DNA of 16,324 bases from CAZRIP01 sp964600165 (lineage in GTDB: Bacteria > Elusimicrobiota > Elusimicrobia > UBA1565 > UBA9628): NCBI GenBank assembly GCA_964600165.1, contig CAZRIP010000090.1, forward strand, positions 1 through 16,324, written 5' to 3'. Position numbers and translations under genes: made by a program. A model generated the notes under the pieces. It ran no database searches. It was not told the DNA's origin and was given only the letters and a program-made list of their open reading frames with translations. Positions 5,977-12,918 of the stretch are shown one piece after another. Each line of letters starts with the position of its first letter. Position 1 is the first letter of the stretch.

Positions 5977-8195
5977 CGCCCGAAGAGCTTCTTGAGCCAG
6001 CCTTTGAGCCCGCCGGGGTGCAGCGGGCAGTCCTTCGTCGGCTCGGTGCCGGCGACGAAGAGCTCGTCGAGCTTCTGCGGGCAGCCGCTGCGCGCGCGCA
6101 AACCCGAGGCCGGGTCGATCTTGACGCTGACCAGCCCCTCTGGGCGCACGAAGTCCTCGAGAGGGGAGTCCTGGGCCGCGTCCTTCATGAACGCGGCCCA
6201 GACCGGAACGGCGTCCTTGGCGCCCGTGGCTCTGATCGAGCGGTGGCGATCATCGCCTACCCATACGCCCGTCAAGAGAGCCGGCGTATAGCCGATAAAC
6301 CAAGCGTCCCGGCCGTCGTTGGTCGTCCCGGTCTTGCCGGCCGCGGGCCGCGTCCAGCCGAGCTTGGCGAGGCCGCGCGCCGTTCCTTCCCGCACGACGG
6401 ACGTCAGCAGCGAGGTCATGAGATAGCTGACCGCGGGAGACAGCACGCTTTGGTTCGGCGGCTGAGGCGGCAGCTCGAGCGGCGCGCCCTCGGCGTCGAG
6501 CACGCCGGTCACCAGGCGCGGCGGCACGCGCAGGCCGCCGTTGGCGAAAGGCGCGTAGGCCGAGCAAAGCTCGATCAATGTCACCTCGGAGGCGCCGAGC
6601 GCGATGGCGAGGTTCTCCTGCAGGGGGCTCTCTATTCCTAGGCGATGAGCGAGCTCGATGATCTTGCCGACGCCCACTTGCTGCGCGAGGTCCAAGGTCG
6701 CGGCGTTGAGCGAGCGCGCGAGCGCGACGCGCATCGTCGCCGTCCCCAGATAGACGCCTTCATAATTACGCGGGTCCCAGTTCGTCGCGTCCTGGCGCGG
6801 ATAGCGCTTGGGGGCGTCCTCGAGGATCGCCGCGGGAGTCAGGCCTTTCTCGAGCGCGGTCGCGTAGACGAAGGGCTTGAACGCGCTGCCGGGTTGGCGG
6901 CGCGCCTGCGTCGCGCGGTTGAACTGGCTTTCCGAGAAGTCCGAGCCGCCCGAGAGCGCGACGACGGCGCCGCTGCGGGGATCGAGGGCGACGAGCGCGC
7001 CTTGCGGCTTGGCCCGCGACACCGCGCGCTGGGCCGCCGCTTGCAGCAGCGGATCGAGCGTCGTGTGGATCGACAGGCCGTGGCGGTAGAGCGTCTCTTC
7101 TCCGTAGCGCGGCAGCAGCTGGCGCACGACCTCGGCGACGAAATAGTCGGCGTCGCCGCGCTCGCGGCGGGCCTGCGTCCGCTTGACGACGAGCGGCGCC
7201 GCCGCGGCCAGCGCGCGCTCTTGCTCCGAGATAGAGCCGTCTTCCCGCATCCGCTTCAAGACGAAGTCGCGGCGCTGCCGCGCCGCGTCCGGCTCGCGGA
7301 ACGGGTTGTAGCGGTGGGGCGAGCGGATGAGCCCCGCGATGGTCGCGCACTCGGGCAGCGACAGGTCCTTGAGGTCCTTGCCGAAGTAGAACTTCGCGGC
7401 GGCCTTGACCCCGGCGACGGAGACGGAACCGTCTTGCCCGAGGTAGATATGGTTGAGGTAGAGCGTGAGGATGCGCTCCTTGCCGAAGCGCACCTCGAGG
7501 TAGAGCGCGAGCGCGGCCTCGGCGAGCTTGCGGCGGAAAGTGCGGCGGGGCGACAAGAAGAGATTTTTCGAGAGCTGCTGGGTGATCGTGCTGCCGCCTT
7601 GCATCGGCCCGCGGCCGAGCAGGTTCGAGCGGACCGCGCGCGCGATGCCGTGCCAATCGAGGCCCCAATGCGACCGGAAGCGCTTGTCCTCCGCCGAGAC
7701 GACGGCGTCCTTGAGCGCTTGGGGGATCTCCGCGGACTCGGCCGGGTCGCGGCGCACCTTGCGCGCGCCCGAGAGCTCGGCGGCCATCTCGGGCTCGAGC
7801 ATCAGGGACGCCGCGGCCCCCGAGGAATCGCGCACGGACCAGCTCTCGCCGTTCCACGCCAGCGAGAAGGAGCCCGCCTCCTGGCTTTCTGCCGGAGCGC
7901 GAAAGCCGCGCGCGCGCAGCGAGAGGACCGGCGGGACCCAGAGGGCGTCTTGCGCGGAGTAGCCGAGGCGCTTGAGCCGCAGCATGAGCCGCTCGGGAGG
8001 CTCGACCGAGCCGTCTCTGACGGCAAAAGGGGCGGAGTAGACCCGGGTCGAGAAGCTCTCGCCGAGCCCGCCGACGACCATCCGCGAGAGCTTGCGCTCG
8101 GCGACGGAGGCGACGGCGGCCAGACCCAGCGCCGCCGCGACGAGCGCGCCGATGGCGATCCGCAGGGGCGAGGCGAGGCGGGCGCGACGGGCCAA
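5973..8195 (-). CDS. PBP1b-type bifunctional peptidoglycan glycosyltransferase/transpeptidase
   Basis: A 740-residue class A penicillin-binding protein that polymerises lipid II and cross-links peptidoglycan in the periplasm. Domains in order: membrane anchor (about 11-31), a UB2H-like segment (about 50-100, STRVYSAPF) that points to PBP1b, the GT51 domain with SAEDKRF (catalytic E169), GGSTITQQLSKN (200-211) and RKLAE (second catalytic Glu E226, 57 residues later as in E. coli PBP1b), and the transpeptidase domain with SAFK (S437, K440), SLN (495-497) and KTGT (621-624). All catalytic residues are present. The start is a TTG directly after the TAG of the PorV-like gene (TAGTTG), the last of four coupled genes. 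No later start keeps the full membrane anchor. Its stop overlaps the convergent gene, with no room for a terminator between them. Confidence 0.95.
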   Translation of the reverse strand: MARRARLASPLRIAIGALVAAALGLAAVASVAERKLSRMVVGGLGESFSTRVYSAPFAVRDGSVEPPERLMLRLKRLGYSAQDALWVPPVLSLRARGFRAPAESQEAGSFSLAWNGESWSVRDSSGAAASLMLEPEMAAELSGARKVRRDPAESAEIPQALKDAVVSAEDKRFRSHWGLDWHGIARAVRSNLLGRGPMQGGSTITQQLSKNLFLSPRRTFRRKLAEAALALYLEVRFGKERILTLYLNHIYLGQDGSVSVAGVKAAAKFYFGKDLKDLSLPECATIAGLIRSPHRYNPFREPDAARQRRDFVLKRMREDGSISEQERALAAAAPLVVKRTQARRERGDADYFVAEVVRQLLPRYGEETLYRHGLSIHTTLDPLLQAAAQRAVSRAKPQGALVALDPRSGAVVALSGGSDFSESQFNRATQARRQPGSAFKPFVYATALEKGLTPAAILEDAPKRYPRQDATNWDPRNYEGVYLGTATMRVALARSLNAATLDLAQQVGVGKIIELAHRLGIESPLQENLAIALGASEVTLIELCSAYAPFANGGLRVPPRLVTGVLDAEGAPLELPPQPPNQSVLSPAVSYLMTSLLTSVVREGTARGLAKLGWTRPAAGKTGTTNDGRDAWFIGYTPALLTGVWVGDDRHRSIRATGAKDAVPVWAAFMKDAAQDSPLEDFVRPEGLVSVKIDPASGLRARSGCPQKLDELFVAGTEPTKDCPLHPGGLKGWLKKLFGR

Positions 8196-9137
8196 CTAAA
8201 ACTCCACGCCGAGGGAGAAGTTCTGGGTGTTGTTGAGCGCGCGCGTCACGCCGATCGCGTAGTCGAACAGGAAGTGCCCTTCCTTGAGGCCGACGCCGAA
8301 AGCGGAGCTGCTCGAGTCGCTGTTGATGACGTAGCCGCCGCGGATCGCCGCGCGGCCGTTGGGCATGGGCATGGCGATCTCGAGGCCGACGCCGCCGCCG
8401 ACGGGGCTGCCGCGGACCTGGATCGCGTCGGCCGTGATGAGGAACTGCGAGACCGTGTAGTCCGACTGCTTGATAGCGCCGAGCGCCGCCAAGTCCAGGA
8501 GATACGCGGCGCCCGCGCGCGCGGTCAGCGGCAGCGGATCGCCTTGCTGCTCGAACTTCACGTCGGGCCCCATGTTCTGAAGAGACGCGCCGAGCGTCAG
8601 GCCGGCCAGCGGCGAGCGCCACTGCGCGCCGAGGTCGGCCGCGAAGCCGGAGGCGTTGGCCTGCTGGGCCAGGCTGAATCGATAGAACTTCCCGATCCCG
8701 CCGACCGACAGGTCGAAAGGCAGCGGGATGGCGCCGCCGAGCATTCCGACGTAGTCCTCCTCCGCCTTGACGTTCGAGTTCGTCCCGTCGGAGAGCATTA
8801 AATGCACCGTGCCGGCGTCGTAATAGAGCAGACCCGCGTCGAGGACGCCGAACGACAACGGGTGCGCGTAGCCGAGGTAGCCGAAGCTGTCCTCGATGAC
8901 GCCGTGAGTGTAGAACGTCGAGAGCTGCGGTCGCTTGGCGGCGATGAGTCCCGCCGGATTATAGCCCGCGGACTCGAGCCCGCCCGGCACCGCGGCGAAG
9001 GCCTGGGCCATGCCGAGGGCGCGCGCGCCGAAAGGGCGTTGGAGCGTCGTCGCGCCGACCGTGCCGGCGTCGGCCCGCGCGAGGACGGGCGAAAGCGCGG
9101 CCGCGGCGGCCAGCGCGAGAACGCGCGCGCGCCTCAC
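8196..9137 (-). CDS. PorV/PorQ-family outer-membrane beta-barrel protein
   Basis: A 313-residue protein with a signal peptide (1-22, cleavage after A-R-A). It carries the hallmark N-terminal block of the PorV/PorQ and UPF0164-like barrels: GARALGMAQAFAAV, then YNPAGL, then alternating hydrophobic strands with glycine turns. It ends in aromatic Phe, as outer-membrane barrels commonly do. In type IX secretion PorV shuttles cargo from the translocon to the attachment complex; many non-Bacteroidetes phyla have PorV-like barrels whose role is less clear. The GTG start overlaps the stop of the upstream FlgD-Ig protein (GTGA), so the two are probably made together, and that protein is the obvious candidate client. 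No SprA, GldK-N or PorU homologue lies in this window. Confidence 0.8.
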   Translation of the reverse strand: MRRARVLALAAAAALSPVLARADAGTVGATTLQRPFGARALGMAQAFAAVPGGLESAGYNPAGLIAAKRPQLSTFYTHGVIEDSFGYLGYAHPLSFGVLDAGLLYYDAGTVHLMLSDGTNSNVKAEEDYVGMLGGAIPLPFDLSVGGIGKFYRFSLAQQANASGFAADLGAQWRSPLAGLTLGASLQNMGPDVKFEQQGDPLPLTARAGAAYLLDLAALGAIKQSDYTVSQFLITADAIQVRGSPVGGGVGLEIAMPMPNGRAAIRGGYVINSDSSSSAFGVGLKEGHFLFDYAIGVTRALNNTQNFSLGVEF

Positions 9138-10609
9138 TTGATCACCACGACCTTATTGACGGCGTCGAGCTTCGGGCCCTTGGCCTCGACGACGTAAACA
9201 CCGCTCGCGACCGCGCGCCCGGAGCTCGTCGTGCCGTCCCAGAAGAAATCGTATTGACCGGCGGCGAACGCCCCGTCGATGATCGTGGTGACGAGACGCC
9301 CCATCGTCGTATAGACCTTGACGGTGATCTCGCCGCTCGTGAAGATCGTGACCTGGATCTTGGTCTTGGTGCCGTTTCGCGGCCGCAACAGGTTATCCGT
9401 CAGCACGGCGCTGCCGCCCTGAAAATCGACCAAGACGCCGTTGGCGAGCGTGCCGGTCTGCGCGCTCGGGTTGGTGATCACGACGTCCCAATTGCCGAGC
9501 TGGGCGTTCGTCGTGTTGAAGGTCGCCGTCATCTGCTGGTCGTTGGCGACGACCGGGCCCGCGCCGTTGATGTTCACTTGCCCGGCTTTTTGGAGGGCGA
9601 CCGTCGCGGTCGGCGCGATGATCTCCCCCAGGATGGTCGAGGCGGGGTTGGCGACGCCGTTGAAGTACACGCTGGGGTTGATCGACTGAGGATCGGGCTG
9701 CTCGGTGAACGCGCTCGAGACCGTCTCCGAGTCCACGGCGACGTAAGCGTCCTGGACGGTGTAGTAGAGCCTCCAGCGAAACGCCGGCGCCGCGTCGGTC
9801 GAGCGCACGACCATCGGCGACGTCAGCGCGCTCGGGGCCGTCGTCGAGGCGCGCACGCCGTTCTCCAGGTTGAACGAGGTCCCGTTGGCGTCGGTCGAGA
9901 GCGCGCTCAAGATGACCGTGTTCGAGGATTGGCCGGCGACGGGCTGCGTATAGAGCAGGCGGATCTTGCCGTCGGTGCGCTGCATCGTCTCGAGCTGGCC
10001 CGCCTGCTGGGCGAGCGCGAGGGCGCCCGCGCCGAAATTGCGCCCCTCGTTGGCGGAAAGCGCGGTGTAGACGCGGTAGTTCGACGGAGTGTTGCCGCCG
10101 GCCGAGTCTTCGATATAGTAGAGCCGCCAATTCGGCGTTCCCAGGTTGACGAGCCGCGGATAGCCGGCGAACGTGTTCGGCAAGTTGACCGCCGTGCCGG
10201 TCTCCGCGGCCCAGGTCAGGCCGTCGTTGGAGATCGCCGTGTAGATGCGGTAGGTCCCCGTCGTGCCGACGACCGAGTACGCCATGCGGTACTGTCCGCC
10301 GGCGGTCTTGAGCACGGAGCAGCCGGTGATCGAGCTGACCGCGATGTCGAGCGCGGGCGCCGTGCTCGAGACGCGCACCTCGGGGCTGTCCGGGGTGAAC
10401 GGCTCGGCGCCGTCGACGGTCGTCGCCGAGATGATCGCGCTGCTGCCCCAGACGTAATAGACGCGGATCGGATAGGCCGTGCCGCCGGTCGGAACTGAAG
10501 ACTGAAACGACGCCGACGAGAGCCGCACTCCGGCTTCCTTGCCGAAGGTCGGCACGGCGCGCGCGGGGGCGGCGAACGCGAGGGCCAGAAGCAGCGCCGA
10601 CGCGCTCAA
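9134..10609 (-). CDS. Secreted beta-propeller-like protein with C-terminal FlgD-type Ig domain
   Basis: A 491-residue exported protein. It has a signal peptide (1-18, ending ARA) and repeated sheet-forming blocks at about 45-300 (YRIYTAISND, WRLYYIEDS, IRLLYTQPV, WRLYYTVQD). One matches an Asp-box (SNDGLTW, 127-133), suggesting a sialidase-like or glycosidase-like propeller without a recognisable active site. An IPT/TIG-like Ig segment covers about 335-395, and a FlgD-Ig/type-IX-like C-terminal domain covers about 405-491 with FFWDGTTSSGR, VASGVYVVEA and a final KVVVIK. Such C-terminal domains act as anchoring or secretion modules in cell-surface proteins. The TTG start overlaps the stop of the GIY-YIG gene (TTGA), and its own stop overlaps the PorV-like gene. 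The carbohydrate or surface ligand is unknown. Confidence 0.8.
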   Translation of the reverse strand: MSASALLLALAFAAPARAVPTFGKEAGVRLSSASFQSSVPTGGTAYPIRVYYVWGSSAIISATTVDGAEPFTPDSPEVRVSSTAPALDIAVSSITGCSVLKTAGGQYRMAYSVVGTTGTYRIYTAISNDGLTWAAETGTAVNLPNTFAGYPRLVNLGTPNWRLYYIEDSAGGNTPSNYRVYTALSANEGRNFGAGALALAQQAGQLETMQRTDGKIRLLYTQPVAGQSSNTVILSALSTDANGTSFNLENGVRASTTAPSALTSPMVVRSTDAAPAFRWRLYYTVQDAYVAVDSETVSSAFTEQPDPQSINPSVYFNGVANPASTILGEIIAPTATVALQKAGQVNINGAGPVVANDQQMTATFNTTNAQLGNWDVVITNPSAQTGTLANGVLVDFQGGSAVLTDNLLRPRNGTKTKIQVTIFTSGEITVKVYTTMGRLVTTIIDGAFAAGQYDFFWDGTTSSGRAVASGVYVVEAKGPKLDAVNKVVVIK

Positions 10610-10917
10610 GGACGCGCTCCGCGCGCGAGCGCCCGTTTGCGCTCGCGCGGCAAGGACTTGATCTTGGCCTCGCGCACGAGGGCCTGCGAGCGCGTGAAGC
10701 CGTCTTCCTTAAACACAAGCGCGACCGGCCGGCGCGTCCGGGTGTAGGCCGCGCCGCGGCCCGCGTTGTGCTTGGCGACGCGCGCCGCGACGTCCTTGGC
10801 GATGCCCGTGTAAAGAGAGTCGTCGCCGCAGCGCACGATGTAGACCGACCAGCAAGGCTCCTCGCCCTCGGTCTTGCCGGCGAGCGTGCGGATCATCCGC
10901 AGATACTTGGGCTCCAA
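10606..10917 (-). CDS. GIY-YIG domain protein (YhbQ/UvrC-N type)
   Basis: A small single-domain member of the GIY-YIG nuclease superfamily. In a 103-residue numbering from TTG 10917 it shows VYI (25-27) and YTG (36-38) as the two halves of the signature, the conserved Arg (R46), HNAG, and the metal-binding Glu (E83) in ALVREAKIKSL. It is the first gene of a four-gene unit with overlapping ends. The start is uncertain. TTG 10938 is the longest possibility but lies inside a palindrome, ATG 10896 is also possible, and TTG 10917 is favoured because an extended -10 (TGCTAAGCT) sits exactly 7 nt before it. Proteins of this subfamily are nuclease-like, with few known substrates, and nothing ties it to its envelope neighbours except position. 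Confidence 0.85.
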   Translation of the reverse strand: MEPKYLRMIRTLAGKTEGEEPCWSVYIVRCGDDSLYTGIAKDVAARVAKHNAGRGAAYTRTRRPVALVFKEDGFTRSQALVREAKIKSLPRERKRALARGARP

Positions 10918-10924
10918 GGCCCCT

Positions 10925-10933
10925 AGCTTAGCA
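10925..10933 (-). promoter_or_regulatory. Extended -10-like element (TGCTAAGCT) before the GIY-YIG operon
   Basis: TGn plus TAAGCT on the minus strand, 7 nt from TTG 10917. It fits the spacing seen at five other starts here. The hexamer itself is a weak match, so confidence is modest. Confidence 0.35.
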
Positions 10934-10936
10934 GAC

Positions 10937-10969
10937 AATTCAAAGCGGTGCCAGGCACCGCTTTGAATT
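10937..10969. repeat. Perfect 33-bp palindrome (REP-like) between the PLD and GIY-YIG genes
   Basis: Arms AATTCAAAGCGGTGCC (10937-10952) and GGCACCGCTTTGAATT (10954-10969) pair perfectly around a single A. It includes part of the PLD stop codon and reaches the most upstream possible start of the GIY-YIG gene. RNA from either strand would form a 16-bp stem if the centre opens slightly. There is no T-tract beyond the few T residues of the arm, so a repeat element or an attenuating hairpin fits better than a simple terminator. Confidence 0.85.
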
Positions 10970-12188
10970 ATTGGTCGGCGCCTTCGGCGTAGATCTTCTG
11001 GAACTCGGCCTCGTAGCCGTCGACGAACGACGGATCGGCCGTGAAGTAGGCGTTCTCGAAGTTGTTCTTGCTGGCGTTGGTCGTGTAATTGAAAGACCCC
11101 GTTTCGAGCAGGTCGTCGAAGACGCCGAATTTGTCGTGCAGCACGCCGCCCGAGCCGCCGAGGCCGGCGTCGATGCGAAACGGCACGCCCGCAGAGCGGA
11201 GCTTGGTCAAGGTCGCGGACTCGGTGCGCGACTGCGAGCGGTCGAGCACCATCAAGACGTCGACGCCGCGGTTCTTGGCGTCGGCGAGCGCCGAGATGAT
11301 CGCGGGCGAAGTGAAGCTGAACATCGCGATATGAACGCGGCTTTGGGCGCGCGAGATCGCCTCCGCGAGCAGCTGCTCGGTCGGGCCGTTAGGCGAGAAG
11401 GAGCATTGCGGCCACGCGCGTCCGAGCGCGGTCGGGCCGTCGGCGCAGGACGGCGGCTGGCCGGAGGGCTTGCCGGGCGTCTCTCCGACGGGCCCCGCCT
11501 GGGCCCACATCCAGTCGAAGTACGCGGCGTAATCGGCCGCCAAGCCGGCGTCCTCGCGAAACAGCGCGTTCTCGTGGTTCTTGGTGTCGGCGGCCGTCGT
11601 CCAATTGAACGAGCCCGTCTCGAGCCGTCCGCCGTCGATGACGGCGAACTTATTGTGCATGATGCCGTAGGCGCCCGTGCCGCGCAGCACGCGCACGTCG
11701 ACGCCGCCGGAGACGAGCTGGCCGATCTTCTCGGCCGAGGCGGCCTCCGCCATCGGCTGCGAGCCGCCCGCGTCCTTGCCGCTTTGGGAGTGCCCGTAAT
11801 CGTAGATGACCCGTACGTCGAGCCCGCGGCCGCGCGCGCGCACGAGGGCGTCGGCGACGTTCGGCAGCGTGAGGGTATAAAGGGCGGCGTGCACGGAGCT
11901 TTGGGCTGAGTCGATCGCCGCCGCGACGTCCTCCGAGACGTCGGCGCCTCGTCCCGTGAAGATGAAGCTCGGCAGCGAGCCGCCGCCGCGCGAGGGTTGG
12001 GACGGGCTCGGCGCGGGCCGCGGCTTGCGCGCCCGGACCGGCGGGACCGACGTGCTCTCGATCGCCGCGTCGCCGCCGAAAAAGCCGCCGGCAAGATCGT
12101 TGATCGAAGGCAGCGCCGCGGCGCGCGCGCGCGCGGACAGGGCCAGCGCGGACAGGACGACTACCGGCAGAGGCAAGCGGCTTTTCAT
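10968..12188 (-). CDS. Exported phospholipase D-family protein with two HKD motifs
   Basis: A 406-residue protein with a signal peptide (1-24, ending ARARAA) and a Pro-rich linker (about 48-68). Two PLD-like domains follow, each with a complete HxKx4D motif: HNKFAVID (H178, K180, D185) and HDKFGVFD (H351, K353, D358). Each motif is followed by LETGSFN, so the two halves look like an internal duplication. PLD-family enzymes cleave or transfer phosphodiester bonds through a phospho-histidine intermediate. Members include phospholipases, cardiolipin synthases and Nuc-type endonucleases, and this substrate cannot be told from sequence. Export suggests action on membrane lipid or extracellular nucleic acid. 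The ATG has a good Shine-Dalgarno (GAGGAG, 7 nt spacing) behind a leader with hairpins. Confidence 0.9.
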   Translation of the reverse strand: MKSRLPLPVVVLSALALSARARAAALPSINDLAGGFFGGDAAIESTSVPPVRARKPRPAPSPSQPSRGGGSLPSFIFTGRGADVSEDVAAAIDSAQSSVHAALYTLTLPNVADALVRARGRGLDVRVIYDYGHSQSGKDAGGSQPMAEAASAEKIGQLVSGGVDVRVLRGTGAYGIMHNKFAVIDGGRLETGSFNWTTAADTKNHENALFREDAGLAADYAAYFDWMWAQAGPVGETPGKPSGQPPSCADGPTALGRAWPQCSFSPNGPTEQLLAEAISRAQSRVHIAMFSFTSPAIISALADAKNRGVDVLMVLDRSQSRTESATLTKLRSAGVPFRIDAGLGGSGGVLHDKFGVFDDLLETGSFNYTTNASKNNFENAYFTADPSFVDGYEAEFQKIYAEGADQ

Positions 12189-12195
12189 GGAGGGG

Positions 12196-12201
12196 CTCCT
12201 C
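12196..12201 (-). promoter_or_regulatory. Shine-Dalgarno site (GAGGAG) of the PLD gene, partly pairable
   Basis: GAGGAG on the minus strand lies 7 nt from the ATG. The four bases GGAG can pair with CTCC immediately before the start codon, so the site could be masked in a small hairpin. Confidence 0.6.
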
Positions 12202-12215
12202 TCTCTGCCTGGTGA

Positions 12216-12263
12216 CTCCGGATTGGGCCCGGAGGTGGATGCTCCTCGACCGTATCTCGAGGA
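12216..12263 (-). promoter_or_regulatory. Possible structured 5' leader of the PLD gene (two perfect hairpins)
   Basis: On the minus strand a 7-bp stem TCCTCGA/TCGAGGA (12243-12249 with 12257-12263, 7-nt loop) is followed by a 6-bp stem CTCCGG/CCGGAG (12216-12221 with 12229-12234, 7-nt loop). Both precede the ribosome binding site. I do not recognise a known riboswitch class. In GC-rich DNA such stems can occur by chance. Confidence 0.3.
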
Positions 12264-12344
12264 TTACAGGGTGCTCGAAGCATAAGCGCGAAGGACCTAG
12301 GCCGCGAGGGCTCGAAGGCCTGGTCGATGCTAGGCCTAAAGACC

Positions 12345-12350
12345 TATACT
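12345..12350 (+). promoter_or_regulatory. -10 element (TATACT) of the four-helix membrane protein gene
   Basis: TATACT ends 7 nt before the ATG at 12358. The predicted transcription start is adjacent to the start codon, with no Shine-Dalgarno sequence in between. Confidence 0.55.
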
Positions 12351-12357
12351 GAAGCGG

Positions 12358-12822
12358 ATGCAAATCGACGCGCGCGCCTGGCTCGGCTTAGGCGCGTCGT
12401 TGTTTTTCTTCATGGGTTTCGGTCTGGCCGTCGAGCCCGAATCGTACGCCCAAGCCGCCGCGGAATGGGCGCTCGAAGGCGGCCGCTCCGCCGAGGAGGC
12501 TCGGCGCCTGACGGTGCGCCTTTGCCGCTCGCTGGGCTTGCTGTTCATCGCCTGCGCGCTCGCCGCCGCCGCCGTCGCGGCGGGTCTCGCGCCGGGCATG
12601 GCTGCACGCGCCTCGCGCTGGGCCTGGGCGCCGCGCTCGCGCCTCATTTGCGGGGCCGCGGCGACGCTCGCTTCCCTTTTGCTCAGCGCCGTGAAGATGT
12701 CCGAGTGGGCGGCGCCTCGCGGCGCGACCACGCGGGGCCGCGCGCATTTTTGGAGCGGCTGGGGCGTGGTCTTCACGCTGATGGCCTTCGGCGCCCTCGC
12801 TCTTTCGAGCGCCGCGCGCTGA
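12358..12822 (+). CDS. Small four-helix membrane protein, function unknown
   Basis: A 154-residue protein I do not recognise. It has four likely membrane helices (about 8-26, 57-80, 94-112 and 131-150). Between helices 1 and 2 lies a polar loop (VEPESYAQAAAEWALEGGRS), and between 3 and 4 a short basic loop (APRGATTRGRAHF). No catalytic or metal-binding motif stands out. It stands alone, divergent from the PLD gene. The spacer after its stop contains TCCTA/TAGGA arms, and PPK2 has its own promoter beyond that. Codon use and GC content match the neighbours. The -10 element 7 nt upstream supports the ATG chosen. Confidence 0.75.
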   Translation: MQIDARAWLGLGASLFFFMGFGLAVEPESYAQAAAEWALEGGRSAEEARRLTVRLCRSLGLLFIACALAAAAVAAGLAPGMAARASRWAWAPRSRLICGAAATLASLLLSAVKMSEWAAPRGATTRGRAHFWSGWGVVFTLMAFGALALSSAAR

Positions 12823-12828
12823 GGGACG

Positions 12829-12850
12829 AAGGTCCTACCTTTAGGAAGGC
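12829..12850. repeat. Small inverted repeat after the four-helix membrane protein gene
   Basis: TCCTA (12833-12837) and TAGGA (12842-12846) are separated by CCTT, within a purine/pyrimidine-rich spacer. This is a weak hairpin without a T-tract. It shares the GGTCCTA word with other gene gaps in this window. Confidence 0.3.
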
Positions 12851-12906
12851 CCATTACGGCCGCGCCGCCGGGCCTATCGGCGCATTCGAGTGATCTCCGG
12901 AGCGGC

Positions 12907-12912
12907 TAGACT
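12907..12912 (+). promoter_or_regulatory. -10 element (TAGACT) of the ppk2 gene
   Basis: TAGACT ends 6 nt before ATG 12919. The transcript would begin at the start codon, which supports the long form of the protein with its signal peptide over an internal start. Confidence 0.45.
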
Positions 12913-12918
12913 TCTCCC

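Noticed and set aside
6645..8801. A 718-codon open frame on the plus strand opposite the PBP and PorV-like genes
   Set aside because: It crosses the boundary between two well-supported minus-strand genes and its composition is typical of an antisense shadow.
12189..12284. A known riboswitch upstream of the PLD gene
   Set aside because: I compared the leader by eye with the cyclic-di-GMP, guanidine and TPP consensus cores and found no match. It is reported only as a possible structured leader.
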